Positions 16,023-25,221 of a DNA stretch of 64,000 nucleotides are shown here, one piece after another. Positions within the stretch are counted from its first letter, which is position 1; every line of letters starts with the position of its first letter. The DNA lies in NCBI RefSeq assembly GCF_025420485.1, contig NZ_JAOEFD010000003.1:1-64000 (forward strand), written 5' to 3'. The stretch comes from Nesterenkonia marinintestina (GTDB lineage: Bacteria > Actinomycetota > Actinomycetes > Actinomycetales > Micrococcaceae). The position numbers and the translations under genes were made by a program. Under the pieces are notes generated by a model, which did no database searches, was not told the DNA's origin, and was given only the letters and a program-made list of their open reading frames with translations.

Positions 16023-16828
16023 GGTGCGGTCCTCTCCGTCGGATCGTCGGCCCCGTCGCCCGAGGCGTCGGTCTCAGGCTCCGGACGGGGATCGGTGTCC
16101 GAGGCCAGCACGGCGCCGAAGGCACGGGCCAGCTGCTGCTCGGTGAGCACCTCCGCGGGACGTCCGGAGGCCAGCACACGTCGGTGGAGCAGCACGACCT
16201 CGTCGGCCAGCGAGTCCACCCCCTCGAGGTGGTGGGTCGAGACGAGCAGCGAGGTGCCGGCGTCCCGCAGCGTGTGCAGCACCTCGACGATGAGGTCCTC
16301 GGAGGCCCGGTCGACGCCGGCGAAGGGTTCGTCCAGCAGCATCAGCGGTGCCTGTTGGGCGATGGATCGGGCCAGCAGTGCCCGGCGCCGCTGACCGCCG
16401 GAGAGCTCTCCGACCGTCCGATGACGCAGCTCCAGCAGGTCGACCTGGTCCAGGGCCGCGTCCACCACGCGACGATCCTCGGCACGGACACGACGGGTGA
16501 GCCCCTGATGCGGATGCCGCCCCATCATGACCAGCTGTCCGACGGAGAGCGGAAAGGAATGGTCGACGGCGTCGAGCTGCGGCAGATAGCTGACCAGATT
16601 CGTGCGTCGGGCCTTCGACGGGCTGCGCCCGAAGATCGACACCCGCCCGGAGAAGGGGCGCCGCAGGCCCAGCAGGGCGGCGAACAGGGTCGACTTCCCC
16701 GAACCGTTGGCCCCCAGCAGCGCGCAGAGGCTGCCCGAGTCCACGGTCAGCCCGACGTCCTCCAGTGCCAGCACGCCGGGATAGCCGGCGCTGAGGTGCT
16801 GGACCCGCAGTGCGGCCAGGGAACTCAT
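16019..16828 (-). CDS. Metal ABC transporter ATP-binding protein
   Basis: 269 residues: Walker A GANGSGKST, signature LSGGQRRRALLARS, Walker B LMLLDEPFAGVD and the switch histidine in LVSTHH. The last 30 residues are acidic and likely disordered. It is the ATPase of the manganese/zinc importer encoded by the same four-gene operon, overlapping both neighbours. Confidence 0.95.
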   Translation of the reverse strand: MSSLAALRVQHLSAGYPGVLALEDVGLTVDSGSLCALLGANGSGKSTLFAALLGLRRPFSGRVSIFGRSPSKARRTNLVSYLPQLDAVDHSFPLSVGQLVMMGRHPHQGLTRRVRAEDRRVVDAALDQVDLLELRHRTVGELSGGQRRRALLARSIAQQAPLMLLDEPFAGVDRASEDLIVEVLHTLRDAGTSLLVSTHHLEGVDSLADEVVLLHRRVLASGRPAEVLTEQQLARAFGAVLASDTDPRPEPETDASGDGADDPTERTAP

Positions 16829-17823
16829 GCGTCGTCTCCGTCCTCGGTCTCGTCCTCGGTCTCGTCCTCGGCGTCGTCGGCCTCCTCAACAGACTCCGCT
16901 CCGGAGATGATCCTGTGGATGTCGTAGCGGAGCATATCCAGGAACGTCGGGGCCGGGCCGTCCTCCTCGGTCAGCGAGTCGACGTGGAGCGGATCGCCCA
17001 TCTCGACTTCCGCCGCCTCCGCGACCTGCCGCTGCGCGGCGTCGTTGACGGTGGACTCGCAGAAGATGGTGGGCACGTCGTGGCTTCTGACGTACTCGAT
17101 CTGGGCTTCGACCTGCTGCGGGGTGCCCTCCGTGCCCGCATTGACCGGCCACAGGTAGTGCTCCTCGAGGCCGAGGTCCTCGGCCAGATAGCTGAATGCG
17201 CCCTCACAGGTGACCAGGTGCGCCGGACCGTCGAGTGCGTCGAGCCGGGTGCGGGCCTCGTCGTGGATCTGCCGCAGCTGCCCCCGATAGTCCTCCGCCC
17301 GAGAGGAGAAGTGGTCGGCGTCCTCGGGGGAGAGGTCGGTGAGCGCCCGTTCGATGGTCGAGACGTACTCCTGGGCCAGGGAGGGGGACATCCAGGCGTG
17401 GGGGTTGGCCGGGAGGTCCTCGGCCGTCTCCGGATGACCGGGCAGACGGGTGACCGGAATCGGGTCGACGTCCCGGCTGACCGTGACGTTCTCGGCCTCG
17501 ACCTGGTCGAGGAACCTGTCGTACCAGGCCTCGAGACCGAGCCCGTTGGAGAGGATGAGGTCCGCTTCGGCGGCGGTGCGCAGATCTGAGGGCTTGGGAT
17601 CGTATTCGTGGATCTCAGCGCCCCGCGGTGCGATCGTTCGGACGTCGATGCGGTCGCCGGCGACCTCCGACGTCATATCCTCCAGCACGCTGAAGGTGGT
17701 GAGGACCAGCGGCGGGTCGCCCTCGTCGGAGCTGTCAGACTCCGGCGCCTGATGGGTGCAGGCGGCGAGCAGCATCACCGTCGCGAGGAGGAGGCCGCAT
17801 CGACGGACAGGGGGGAGCGGCAT
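16825..17823 (-). CDS. Metal ABC transporter substrate-binding lipoprotein
   Basis: 332 residues of the ZnuA/MntC cluster A-I family. A lipoprotein signal (LLATVMLLAAC, lipid-bearing Cys22) anchors it outside the membrane. Ligand-bearing motifs are GAEIHEYDPKPSD, NPHAWMSP and ESTVNDAAQ. No histidine-rich loop is present, which favours Mn over Zn. The C-terminal 20 residues are strongly acidic. It is the first gene of the operon, and a DtxR-type operator lies just 15 bases before the start. Confidence 0.92.
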   Translation of the reverse strand: MPLPPVRRCGLLLATVMLLAACTHQAPESDSSDEGDPPLVLTTFSVLEDMTSEVAGDRIDVRTIAPRGAEIHEYDPKPSDLRTAAEADLILSNGLGLEAWYDRFLDQVEAENVTVSRDVDPIPVTRLPGHPETAEDLPANPHAWMSPSLAQEYVSTIERALTDLSPEDADHFSSRAEDYRGQLRQIHDEARTRLDALDGPAHLVTCEGAFSYLAEDLGLEEHYLWPVNAGTEGTPQQVEAQIEYVRSHDVPTIFCESTVNDAAQRQVAEAAEVEMGDPLHVDSLTEEDGPAPTFLDMLRYDIHRIISGAESVEEADDAEDETEDETEDGDDA

Positions 17824-17837
17824 GGCGTCAGCCTAGA

Positions 17838-17853
17838 TTTAGGCATGACTAAA
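17838..17853. promoter_or_regulatory. DtxR/MntR-type operator
   Basis: TTTAGGCATGACTAAA is a near-perfect palindrome (TTTAG/CTAAA arms) matching the actinobacterial DtxR/MntR box pattern. It lies 15 bases upstream of the binding-lipoprotein start and 27 bases downstream of the MFS gene stop. It would let the operon-encoded regulator shut off metal import when metal is plentiful. Confidence 0.8.
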
Positions 17854-17879
17854 ACGCAAACGATGACATGTGACCGGCC

Positions 17880-19121
17880 TCAGCGTCCGGCCGCACGGCG
17901 TCTCGTCCGTCCCGAGGCCTCGTCGGAGTAGCGCGGCAGCCACCGGGCCAGGGCGGCGGAGGCCAGTGGGCCCATCGCGGCGGCAGTCAGCACGCCGGCG
18001 GCCAGCGAGCCCAGCGCCGCTCCGCCGGCGAGCATCAGCGGCCCCACGGCAAGCCCGCTGTCCTGCAGCAGGCGCCACAGACCCAGGAACTGCGGTCTGG
18101 CGTCCGCCGGTGCGACGTCGGCGCCCACCGTCATCAGGATCCCGGATCCCAGTCCGTTGCCCAGTCCGATCAGCATCGCCACAGCCGTCATCTGCCCCGC
18201 GGACGATGTCAGCGGCAGGGTCGCCGTCGCGGCACCGAGCATCAGCATGGCTGGCACCCCGATCCACAGGCGGCCGAATCGGTCCATCACCTTTCCCGCC
18301 GGATAGAACATCAGCACATCGAGACCGCCGGCGAGACCGAAGATCAGGGAGATCGTCGTCGCATCGAGGCCGAGGTGCTCACCCCACAGGGGGATGACCT
18401 GCTGACGCGCACCGCGAAGACAGCCGATCAGGACCACGGCGGTCCCCAGGGTCGCGAAGAGGCGCCGCCGGGCCAGGAAGACCTCACGCAGACTGACGCG
18501 GACGGCGGCGGTCGAAGATCCGGGTCCGGCAGGGTCGTCGGTCTTCGCCGCCCCTGCGAGCGCGACCACCAGTCCGGCCAGCACCGCCGTGGTGCAGGCG
18601 ACCACGAACACCAGTCGCAGTTCGCCTCCGTGGATGACCAGTGCACCGACGAACGGACCGAGGAACTGACCCATCCGCATGGCACCGCCGAGCGTGGAGA
18701 GCACACGGGCCCGATGTCCGACCGGCGTCACTGCGGTCAGATAGGAGTGCCGAGCCAGCTGGAAGACCGAGTTCGCCGCCCCGACCAGCAGCACGGCCGC
18801 CGCCAGCGTCGCCGCAGACGGTGCCCACGCCGCGACCAGGAACCCCACTGCGGCCGCCGCCGCGGCGATGAGCATCGCCGCCCGGTCGCCGATCCGTGCC
18901 GCCAGTGCTCCTGCGGGCACGTCGGCCAGGATCTGACCGACCGGAAGCATCGCGGCGATCAGGCCGGCCGTCGCCAGGGACGCCCCCTGGTCCACCGCGG
19001 CGGGCGCGATGATCGGCAGCATCGCCCCGACCCCCAGGCTGAACACGAAGGAGGGGACGAGCCCTCCGAACACCACCGTGCGCAGCGGGAACAGCTGGGC
19101 GGCGGTGGGGCGGTCGGTCAC
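17880..19121 (-). CDS. MFS transporter
   Basis: 413 residues with 12 predicted membrane helices and the MFS motif-A-like segment ADVPAGALAARIGDRAAMLI between helices 2 and 3, and GKVMDRFGRLWIGVP between 8 and 9. It resembles drug or metabolite exporters of the DHA1-like group; the substrate cannot be told. Transcribed in the same direction as the metal operon but separated from it by the operator region. Confidence 0.85.
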   Translation of the reverse strand: MTDRPTAAQLFPLRTVVFGGLVPSFVFSLGVGAMLPIIAPAAVDQGASLATAGLIAAMLPVGQILADVPAGALAARIGDRAAMLIAAAAAAVGFLVAAWAPSAATLAAAVLLVGAANSVFQLARHSYLTAVTPVGHRARVLSTLGGAMRMGQFLGPFVGALVIHGGELRLVFVVACTTAVLAGLVVALAGAAKTDDPAGPGSSTAAVRVSLREVFLARRRLFATLGTAVVLIGCLRGARQQVIPLWGEHLGLDATTISLIFGLAGGLDVLMFYPAGKVMDRFGRLWIGVPAMLMLGAATATLPLTSSAGQMTAVAMLIGLGNGLGSGILMTVGADVAPADARPQFLGLWRLLQDSGLAVGPLMLAGGAALGSLAAGVLTAAAMGPLASAALARWLPRYSDEASGRTRRRAAGR

Positions 19122-19208
19122 AGCCTCACCCTAGGACATGGGTCCGCTCAGTGACGTCGGCGATGGTGGCGGCGCTGACCTCGGCGGTGATGCCATAGGC
19201 TGGAGGCC

Positions 19209-22200
19209 ATGACTTCACCGGCCGAGCGCTATGCCGCAGCGCGACGACGGAACGCCGAGGCCAGGACCGAGCTGGGGGCCTTCCGAAGAGGTCAGGAGTT
19301 CGACCTCGACGAGTTCCAGCTGCAGGCCTGCCGACACCTCGAGGCCGGCCAGACCGTGCTGGTGGCCGCGCCGACCGGGGCGGGCAAGACGATCGTCGGC
19401 GAGTTCGCCGTCCACCTGGGCATCGCCCGGGACCGCAAGACCTTCTACACCACCCCCATCAAGGCGCTGTCCAACCAGAAGTACCACCAGCTGGTCCAGC
19501 AGTACGGATCGGAGCGGGTCGGACTGCTCACCGGTGACACCGCCGTCAACGGGGATGCGCAGATCGTGGTGATGACCACCGAAGTCCTGCGCAACATGCT
19601 CTACGCCGATGCGGAGCCGCTGCGGGACCTCGGATACGTGGTCATGGACGAGGTCCACTACCTGGCCGACCGGTTCCGCGGAGCCGTCTGGGAAGAGGTC
19701 ATCATCCACCTCCCGGTCCACGTGCAGCTCGCCGCCCTGTCGGCCACGGTCTCCAACGCCGAGGAGTTCGGCGCCTGGTTGGACACCGTGCGCGGCGAGA
19801 CCGCCGTGGTGGTCTCCGAGCATCGCCCCGTCCCGCTGTGGCAGCACATGTACGTCGACCGCGACCTCTACGACCTCTTCCTCACCGAGGACGACGCCGC
19901 AGGCGGATCCTCGGCAGACCGTCGCGGGCGGCACATCGACGAGGCAGCCGCGGATCCGAGCACCCTGCTGGTCAACCCGGAGCTGCAGCGTCTGACCCAT
20001 CGGCACCAGGTACCACCCTCGCGACGCTCGGGCGGGCACCGATCGCGGGGCCGCGGTCGGCGCGACGGACGGGGACAGGGACCCCGCAGCGGAGGCGGAG
20101 CCGACGTCTCAGGGATCTCCGGAGCACCGCAGGGGCGTCGGCTCAACCGCCCCCAGCTCATCCGGGGACTGGACCGGGCCGGGCTGCTGCCGTGCATCAC
20201 GTTCATCTTCTCCCGGGCCGGATGCGAGGCCGCGGTGGAGCAGTGCCTGCAGGCCGACCTGCGCCTGACCACGCGGGAGGAGGCCGCAGAGATCGCCTCA
20301 CGGGTCGAGGCCGTCGGCTGGGAGCTGCCGGCCGAGGACCTCTCGGTGCTCGGCTTCGACAGCTTCCGCGAGTCGCTGGTCCACGGAGTCGCCGCCCACC
20401 ATGCGGGACTCCTGCCGCCGTTCAAGGAGCTGGTCGAGGAGCTCTTCGCCGAAGGGCTCCTCAAGGTCGTCTTCGCGACCGAGACTCTGGCGCTGGGCAT
20501 CAACATGCCGGCGCGTACGGTCGTCATGGAGAAGCTGGACAAGTTCAACGGCGAGAAGCACGTCGACATCACCCCCGGCGAGTTCACCCAGCTGACCGGG
20601 CGGGCAGGACGTCGGGGCATCGACGTCGAAGGCCATGCCGTGGTGGTGTGGCACCCGGGGATGGACCCCCGACAGGTCGCCGGCCTCGCCTCCAAGCGCA
20701 CCTATCCGCTGAACTCCAGCTTCCGCCCCAGCTACAACATGGCGGTGAACCTCACCGCGCAGTTCGGCACGGCGCGGGCCCGGACCATCCTCGAGTCCTC
20801 GTTCGCGCAGTTCCAGGCCGACCGCTCCGTGGTGGGACTGGCGCGCGAGGTGGCCGACCGCGAGTCCTCGCTGCGCGGCTATGAGGAGTCGATGCAGTGC
20901 CATCTGGGCGACTTCGCCGAGTACGCCGCGCTCCGACGGCGGGTCAGCGCCCTGCAGAAGGACCGGGCGAAGGCGAAGAACCGGCAGCGTCGTCGAGAGC
21001 TGGTCCGCGTGCTGGCCGCGCTGCGCCCCGGAGACGTCATCGAGGTCACCGGCGGTCGTCGGCGGCTGCGCGAATGCCTGGTGGTCCACAGTGCGCCCGA
21101 GCACGACCCGCGCCCCAGCGTCATCACCGCGGAGGGGCAGCTGCGCAAGCTCACCGTCGAGGACCTCTCACAGCCCCCGGAGGTGCTCAGCACCATCCGC
21201 CTTCCGCGGAAGCCCCAGGTCAAGGTGCCGAAGGTCCGACGCGACCTGGCCTCGACGATGCGCGCCGCGCTGCGGGACCGCACACCTCCGCGGTCCGACG
21301 CCCCGACGGCCGGGTTCGGATTCGTCGAGCAGGGATCCGAGGACCTCCAGGAGCTGGAGTCACAGCTGAGACGCCACCCGTGCCACGGCTGCTCCGACCG
21401 TGAGGACCACGCCCGATGGGCCGAACGATGGTGGAAGCTGCGGCGGGAGACCGATCAGCTCCGCGGCCGCATCGACCGTCGGACCGGGTCGATCGCCAAG
21501 ACCTTCGACAGGATCTGCGCGGTGCTCGGAGATCTGGGACATCTGCGCCGGGTCGAGGACGAAGGCGCTGAGCACGACGGGGGCACGACGGTCACGGACC
21601 AGCCGGTCCTGCCGGGAGAGGGCGACGTGGAGGCCTTCGGCGTGACCGGACGCGGCGAGCGGCTCCGCCGCATCTACGGCGAGCGGGACCTGTTCACCGA
21701 GATCCTCCAGGAACGGGGCGTGTTCACTCGCCTGGAACCCGCCGAACTGGCCGCGTTCAGCACCGCGCTGGTCTATCAGGCCAAACGTGAGGACGAGGGG
21801 GCCATGCCGCAGATGCCCACACGTGCGGTGGCGGAGGGTGTCCGGACCGCCGTGGACGTCCACGCCGACCTCGAGTCCCGCGAAAAGAGCCATCACCTCG
21901 ATCCCACCCCGGCTCCCGAGCTGGGCCTGATCCCCCCGATGTATGCCTGGGCCAGCGGCCGGAGCCTGCGCAGCTCGTTGGAGGATTCGCCGTTGGCGGC
22001 AGGCGACTTCGTCCGATGGGCACGGCAGTGCATCGACGTGCTGGACCAGCTGGGACGGGCACCCCACACCTCGGCCAAGCTCGCCCAGAGGTGTCATGAG
22101 GCCGTGGACCTCATCGGTCGAGGAGTGGTGGCCTACTCCAGCGTCGGCCCGTCGGTCCTGCATGACGCCGACGGTGGCGGCGAGGACGGCCCGAATGATA

Positions 22201-22235
22201 AGGACATCACTGAAGAGGACGACGAAGATGACTGA
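19209..22235 (+). CDS. helY: Ski2/Mtr4-like DEAD/DEAH-box RNA helicase HelY
   Basis: 1008 residues. Walker A APTGAGKT (54-61), DEVH box (147-150), SAT motif (178-180), and motif VI QLTGRAGRRGID are intact. Residues 268-300 are an arginine/glycine-rich insertion between the two RecA domains, probably RNA-binding. An arch-like region with a basic coiled stretch (RAKAKNRQRRRELVRVLAAL) and a DSHCT C-terminal domain follow, as in Mtr4-type helicases. The ATG follows GGAGG and a TAGGCT -10-like box. The end overlaps the next gene by eight bases. Confidence 0.95.
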   Translation: MTSPAERYAAARRRNAEARTELGAFRRGQEFDLDEFQLQACRHLEAGQTVLVAAPTGAGKTIVGEFAVHLGIARDRKTFYTTPIKALSNQKYHQLVQQYGSERVGLLTGDTAVNGDAQIVVMTTEVLRNMLYADAEPLRDLGYVVMDEVHYLADRFRGAVWEEVIIHLPVHVQLAALSATVSNAEEFGAWLDTVRGETAVVVSEHRPVPLWQHMYVDRDLYDLFLTEDDAAGGSSADRRGRHIDEAAADPSTLLVNPELQRLTHRHQVPPSRRSGGHRSRGRGRRDGRGQGPRSGGGADVSGISGAPQGRRLNRPQLIRGLDRAGLLPCITFIFSRAGCEAAVEQCLQADLRLTTREEAAEIASRVEAVGWELPAEDLSVLGFDSFRESLVHGVAAHHAGLLPPFKELVEELFAEGLLKVVFATETLALGINMPARTVVMEKLDKFNGEKHVDITPGEFTQLTGRAGRRGIDVEGHAVVVWHPGMDPRQVAGLASKRTYPLNSSFRPSYNMAVNLTAQFGTARARTILESSFAQFQADRSVVGLAREVADRESSLRGYEESMQCHLGDFAEYAALRRRVSALQKDRAKAKNRQRRRELVRVLAALRPGDVIEVTGGRRRLRECLVVHSAPEHDPRPSVITAEGQLRKLTVEDLSQPPEVLSTIRLPRKPQVKVPKVRRDLASTMRAALRDRTPPRSDAPTAGFGFVEQGSEDLQELESQLRRHPCHGCSDREDHARWAERWWKLRRETDQLRGRIDRRTGSIAKTFDRICAVLGDLGHLRRVEDEGAEHDGGTTVTDQPVLPGEGDVEAFGVTGRGERLRRIYGERDLFTEILQERGVFTRLEPAELAAFSTALVYQAKREDEGAMPQMPTRAVAEGVRTAVDVHADLESREKSHHLDPTPAPELGLIPPMYAWASGRSLRSSLEDSPLAAGDFVRWARQCIDVLDQLGRAPHTSAKLAQRCHEAVDLIGRGVVAYSSVGPSVLHDADGGGEDGPNDKDITEEDDEDD

Positions 22236-23415
22236 CGCAGCAGGTCCGCACCTGATGACGAACGTGACCGTCCATTCGACCGCCGAACCCTACGCCGAGG
22301 CGATGATCGTCGAGGACGGGGTCGTCGCCTGGGTCGGTTCCGAGGAGACCGCGGAGCGGCTACGCGACGAGCGGTCCGTCGTCGAGGACGGCGGGGCGGC
22401 GCTGGCGGCTCCGGCGTTCTTCGGGTGGCTGCGACGTCCGGTCGGCACCTCGGCCGCCGAGCTGGAGGCCGCCCTCGACGCCGCGGCCGAAGGGGGCACG
22501 GCGACCCTCCGCCTGGTGATCGACGGACTCGACGACCAGGACCCGGAAGCTCTGACGGCCGCCGCGACGCTCCTGGGCATCGCCGCCGAGCACCCGGTGA
22601 CGATCCATCCGGTCCTGGAGCTCACCGACGCCGCAGCCCGGCGGGACGGGTCGGCGGCCCGCCTCGCAGACGCCGTGGGGGAGCGCGAGGCCGGCTCCGA
22701 CGCAGTCACGGCGATCGGACTTCCGACCTCACTGTGGTCCGCCGAGGATCCGGGTGCGAGCATCCTGCCCGTGGCCCTCCGGTGCGCCGAGGACGGACGT
22801 CAGCTGGTGCTGTCCCTGCCACAGGGGGCCGCTCCCTCGACGGTGGTCCACGTCGTCACCGGAATGCGTCGCCGCCTGATCGAGGAAGCAGGCAGGCGCC
22901 CGCCTGCCGACCGACCGACGGTGCTGTTCGGGTTCGACTCGCCGGACATCGACGACTGGGAGGCACTGATCGGCACCGGAGTGCACGTCGTCCTCTACGG
23001 ACCGGGACACCTATCGGCCGCGCTGAAGGCGGGCGTCCCCACCAGCGCGGCGCCGGGGGAGGGGCAGTGCCCCTGGGAGCTGGTCTCCGCCCACGTGCAT
23101 CGCGCCGAGGACCCGGTCTCCGTCCGTGCGGCGTTCAACGCCCAGGTCAGAGGTGCGCACCGCATGGTCTCGGGACAGCCGGCCGGTCAGCTGAACCCCG
23201 GCTCGGCGGCGACGTACGCGCTGTGGGACGTCGACTCGCTGGCGGTCCAGACTCCGGACAGCCGGACGGCCGCCTGGAGCACCGACGCCCGAGCCCGCAC
23301 CCCGCTGCTCCCATACCTCGACGGGACCGAGCTGCCCCGTGTCCGGCGCACCGTGATCGCCGGTCACACGGTGGTCCGGGCACCAGCGGCGGAGACCGTC
23401 GGGCACATAGACTGA
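22228..23415 (+). CDS. Amidohydrolase-like protein lacking metal-binding histidines
   Basis: 395 residues from the ATG at 22228. The N-terminus has the composite-domain pattern of amidohydrolases (VEDGVVAWVGSEE) and the C-terminus ends with LNPGSAATYALWDVD and RTVIAGHTVV, both family features. However, the place where the PGFVDxHxH zinc motif should be reads APAFFGWLRRP, and later histidine/aspartate ligands are also not evident. It is therefore probably not a metal-dependent hydrolase any more. It sits between helY and the mannosyl-transferase gene, an order seen in related actinobacteria. Confidence 0.75.
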   Translation: MTDAAGPHLMTNVTVHSTAEPYAEAMIVEDGVVAWVGSEETAERLRDERSVVEDGGAALAAPAFFGWLRRPVGTSAAELEAALDAAAEGGTATLRLVIDGLDDQDPEALTAAATLLGIAAEHPVTIHPVLELTDAAARRDGSAARLADAVGEREAGSDAVTAIGLPTSLWSAEDPGASILPVALRCAEDGRQLVLSLPQGAAPSTVVHVVTGMRRRLIEEAGRRPPADRPTVLFGFDSPDIDDWEALIGTGVHVVLYGPGHLSAALKAGVPTSAAPGEGQCPWELVSAHVHRAEDPVSVRAAFNAQVRGAHRMVSGQPAGQLNPGSAATYALWDVDSLAVQTPDSRTAAWSTDARARTPLLPYLDGTELPRVRRTVIAGHTVVRAPAAETVGHID

Positions 23416-23518
23416 CCTCGGTCGGCACATCGGGACGTCGGCCCCCGAGTGACCCGACACCGACTCGGAGAGCGACTCTCCGGGTGAGACCGTGAGGCGA
23501 AGGGACGGACAGCCGGCT

Positions 23519-24253
23519 GTGAAGATCCTGACGATCATCCCCACCTACGATGAGATCGATGCGCTGCCGGTGACGGTCCGGCGCCTGCGTGCCGCCGTCC
23601 CGGAGTCGGACGTCCTCATCGTCGACGACAACAGCCCCGACGGCACCGGACGCCTCGCCGAGCGGATGCACACCGAGGACCCCCAGATCCACGTGCTGCA
23701 CCGGAGGGTGAAGGACGGGCTCGGCGGCGCCTACATCGCCGGCTTCCGGTGGGGGCTCGAACGGGGATACGACGCCCTGATCGAGCTCGACGCCGACGGC
23801 TCGCACCAGCCCGAACAGCTGCCCGACCTCCTCGCACGCATCGATGAGGCGGACCTGGTCATCGGTTCCCGGTGGGTCCCGGGGGGATCGGTGGTCAATT
23901 GGCCGATCCGCCGCGAGATCATCTCTCGGCTGGGCAGCCTGTACTCCAGGACCATGCTCGGGCTGAAGGTCCGTGACATCACCGCGGGCTTCCGCGTCTT
24001 CCGGGCCGAGACGCTGCGGGAGATCGACTTCTCCACCATCGAGTCGGTGGGCTACGGCTTCCAGGTCGACATGACGTTCCGGGTCGCGCAGAACGGTCGG
24101 GTCATCCGGGAAGTGCCGATCACCTTCAAGGAGCGTGAGGTCGGAGACTCCAAGATGAGTGGGGACATCGTCGTCGAAGCGATGATCAACGTCACCCGAT
24201 GGGGCCTGGGCGCCCGCGCCCGGACGCTGTCCGGTCGTCTCGGACTCGGCTGA
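23519..24253 (+). CDS. Polyprenol monophosphomannose synthase
   Basis: A GT2-family glycosyltransferase that makes polyprenyl-phosphomannose from GDP-mannose for lipoglycan and protein mannosylation. Motifs: LTIIPTYDE at the N-terminus, VDDNSPDGT, ELDADGSHQPEQ (DxD) and GSRWVPGG. It lacks the apolipoprotein acyltransferase domain fused in mycobacterial Ppm1. GTG at 23519 gives the usual length of 244; a GTG at 23492 is an alternative start. It ends one base before the DapA-family gene. Confidence 0.88.
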   Translation: MKILTIIPTYDEIDALPVTVRRLRAAVPESDVLIVDDNSPDGTGRLAERMHTEDPQIHVLHRRVKDGLGGAYIAGFRWGLERGYDALIELDADGSHQPEQLPDLLARIDEADLVIGSRWVPGGSVVNWPIRREIISRLGSLYSRTMLGLKVRDITAGFRVFRAETLREIDFSTIESVGYGFQVDMTFRVAQNGRVIREVPITFKEREVGDSKMSGDIVVEAMINVTRWGLGARARTLSGRLGLG

Positions 24254-24254
24254 C

Positions 24255-25154
24255 ATGCGCATCGGACTCCACGCGTTCCCGCTGACGCCGTTCGTCGACG
24301 GCGCTCCCGACGAACCGCACTTCTCCCGGCTGGTCGAGAGGCTCGCCGGGTCGGGGGTCGACGCCGTCACCGTGCTCGGCTCCACAGGTTCCTACGCCTA
24401 CCTGACGCGGCGGGAGCGCAGCAGACTGGTCCGCACGGCGGTCGAGCACGCCGGCGACATGCCCGTCGGAGCGGGGATCGGGGCGCTGCGGACCACCGAG
24501 GTGCTGGCGCACCTCGAGGACGCCCAGACCGCCGGAGTCGGGGAGGTGCTGCTCGCCCCGGTGTCCTACCAGCCGCTGCGCGACGATGAGGTCGCCGGCC
24601 TGTTCGAGGCCGTGGCGGCCGAGTCCGACGTCCCCGTGGTCCTCTACGACAATCCGACGACCACGGGCTTCAGGTTCAGCGATGAGCTCTATAGAGACAT
24701 CGCCCGCTCCGGCGCCGTGTCGGCGATCAAGATTCCCCCGGCCGGACCCGACCCCCAGCGGGCGCGGGCACGCATGGCCTCCCTGCGGGAGATGCTCCCC
24801 GCCGATGTGCCGATCGGCATCTCCGGCGACCCTTCGGCGGCGGCCGCACTGGCGGCACGCTGCGACGGTTGGTACTCCGTGCTGGCCGGGACGCTGCCGG
24901 AGCTGTGCATGCCCCTCATGCGGGCGGCACGCTCCGGGGACTCCGAGGGCTGTCTCGCCGCATCCGAGACGCTGAACCCGCTCTGGAACCTCTACACCGA
25001 GTGCGGAGGCAGCCTGCGCGCGATCGCAGGCATCGCTGAGCACCTCGGCCTGGTGGCCCCCGACTGCCTGCCCCGTCCTCTGAGGGGACTCTCAGCGGCG
25101 CAGCGGAGCCGGGTCGGGGAGACGCTGGACTCCCTGGGCGTCACGGCACGCTGA
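24255..25154 (+). CDS. Dihydrodipicolinate synthase family protein
   Basis: A 299-residue class I aldolase barrel. The Schiff-base lysine is in AIKIPP, the tyrosine in VVLYDNPTTTGF, and the substrate loop reads GSTGSYAYLT instead of the GTTGE of true DapA. It is thus a family member with probably another 2-oxo acid substrate rather than the lysine-biosynthesis enzyme. It is next to the mannosyltransferase gene with no spacing, and its stop lies within the stem of a strong terminator. Confidence 0.8.
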   Translation: MRIGLHAFPLTPFVDGAPDEPHFSRLVERLAGSGVDAVTVLGSTGSYAYLTRRERSRLVRTAVEHAGDMPVGAGIGALRTTEVLAHLEDAQTAGVGEVLLAPVSYQPLRDDEVAGLFEAVAAESDVPVVLYDNPTTTGFRFSDELYRDIARSGAVSAIKIPPAGPDPQRARARMASLREMLPADVPIGISGDPSAAAALAARCDGWYSVLAGTLPELCMPLMRAARSGDSEGCLAASETLNPLWNLYTECGGSLRAIAGIAEHLGLVAPDCLPRPLRGLSAAQRSRVGETLDSLGVTAR

Positions 25155-25186
25155 ACGGCCGGCGACATCTCGTCGCCGGCCGTTCA
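25152..25186. terminator. Terminator between the DapA-family gene and rbpA
   Basis: A perfect 15-bp stem (TGAACGGCCGGCGAC and its complement) with a five-base loop ATCTC. The stop codon TGA forms the first stem bases. It can terminate both convergent transcripts. Confidence 0.9.
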
Positions 25187-25221
25187 GGGACACAGATCTG
25201 ATGTGGGTGTGGGAGAGCGGG

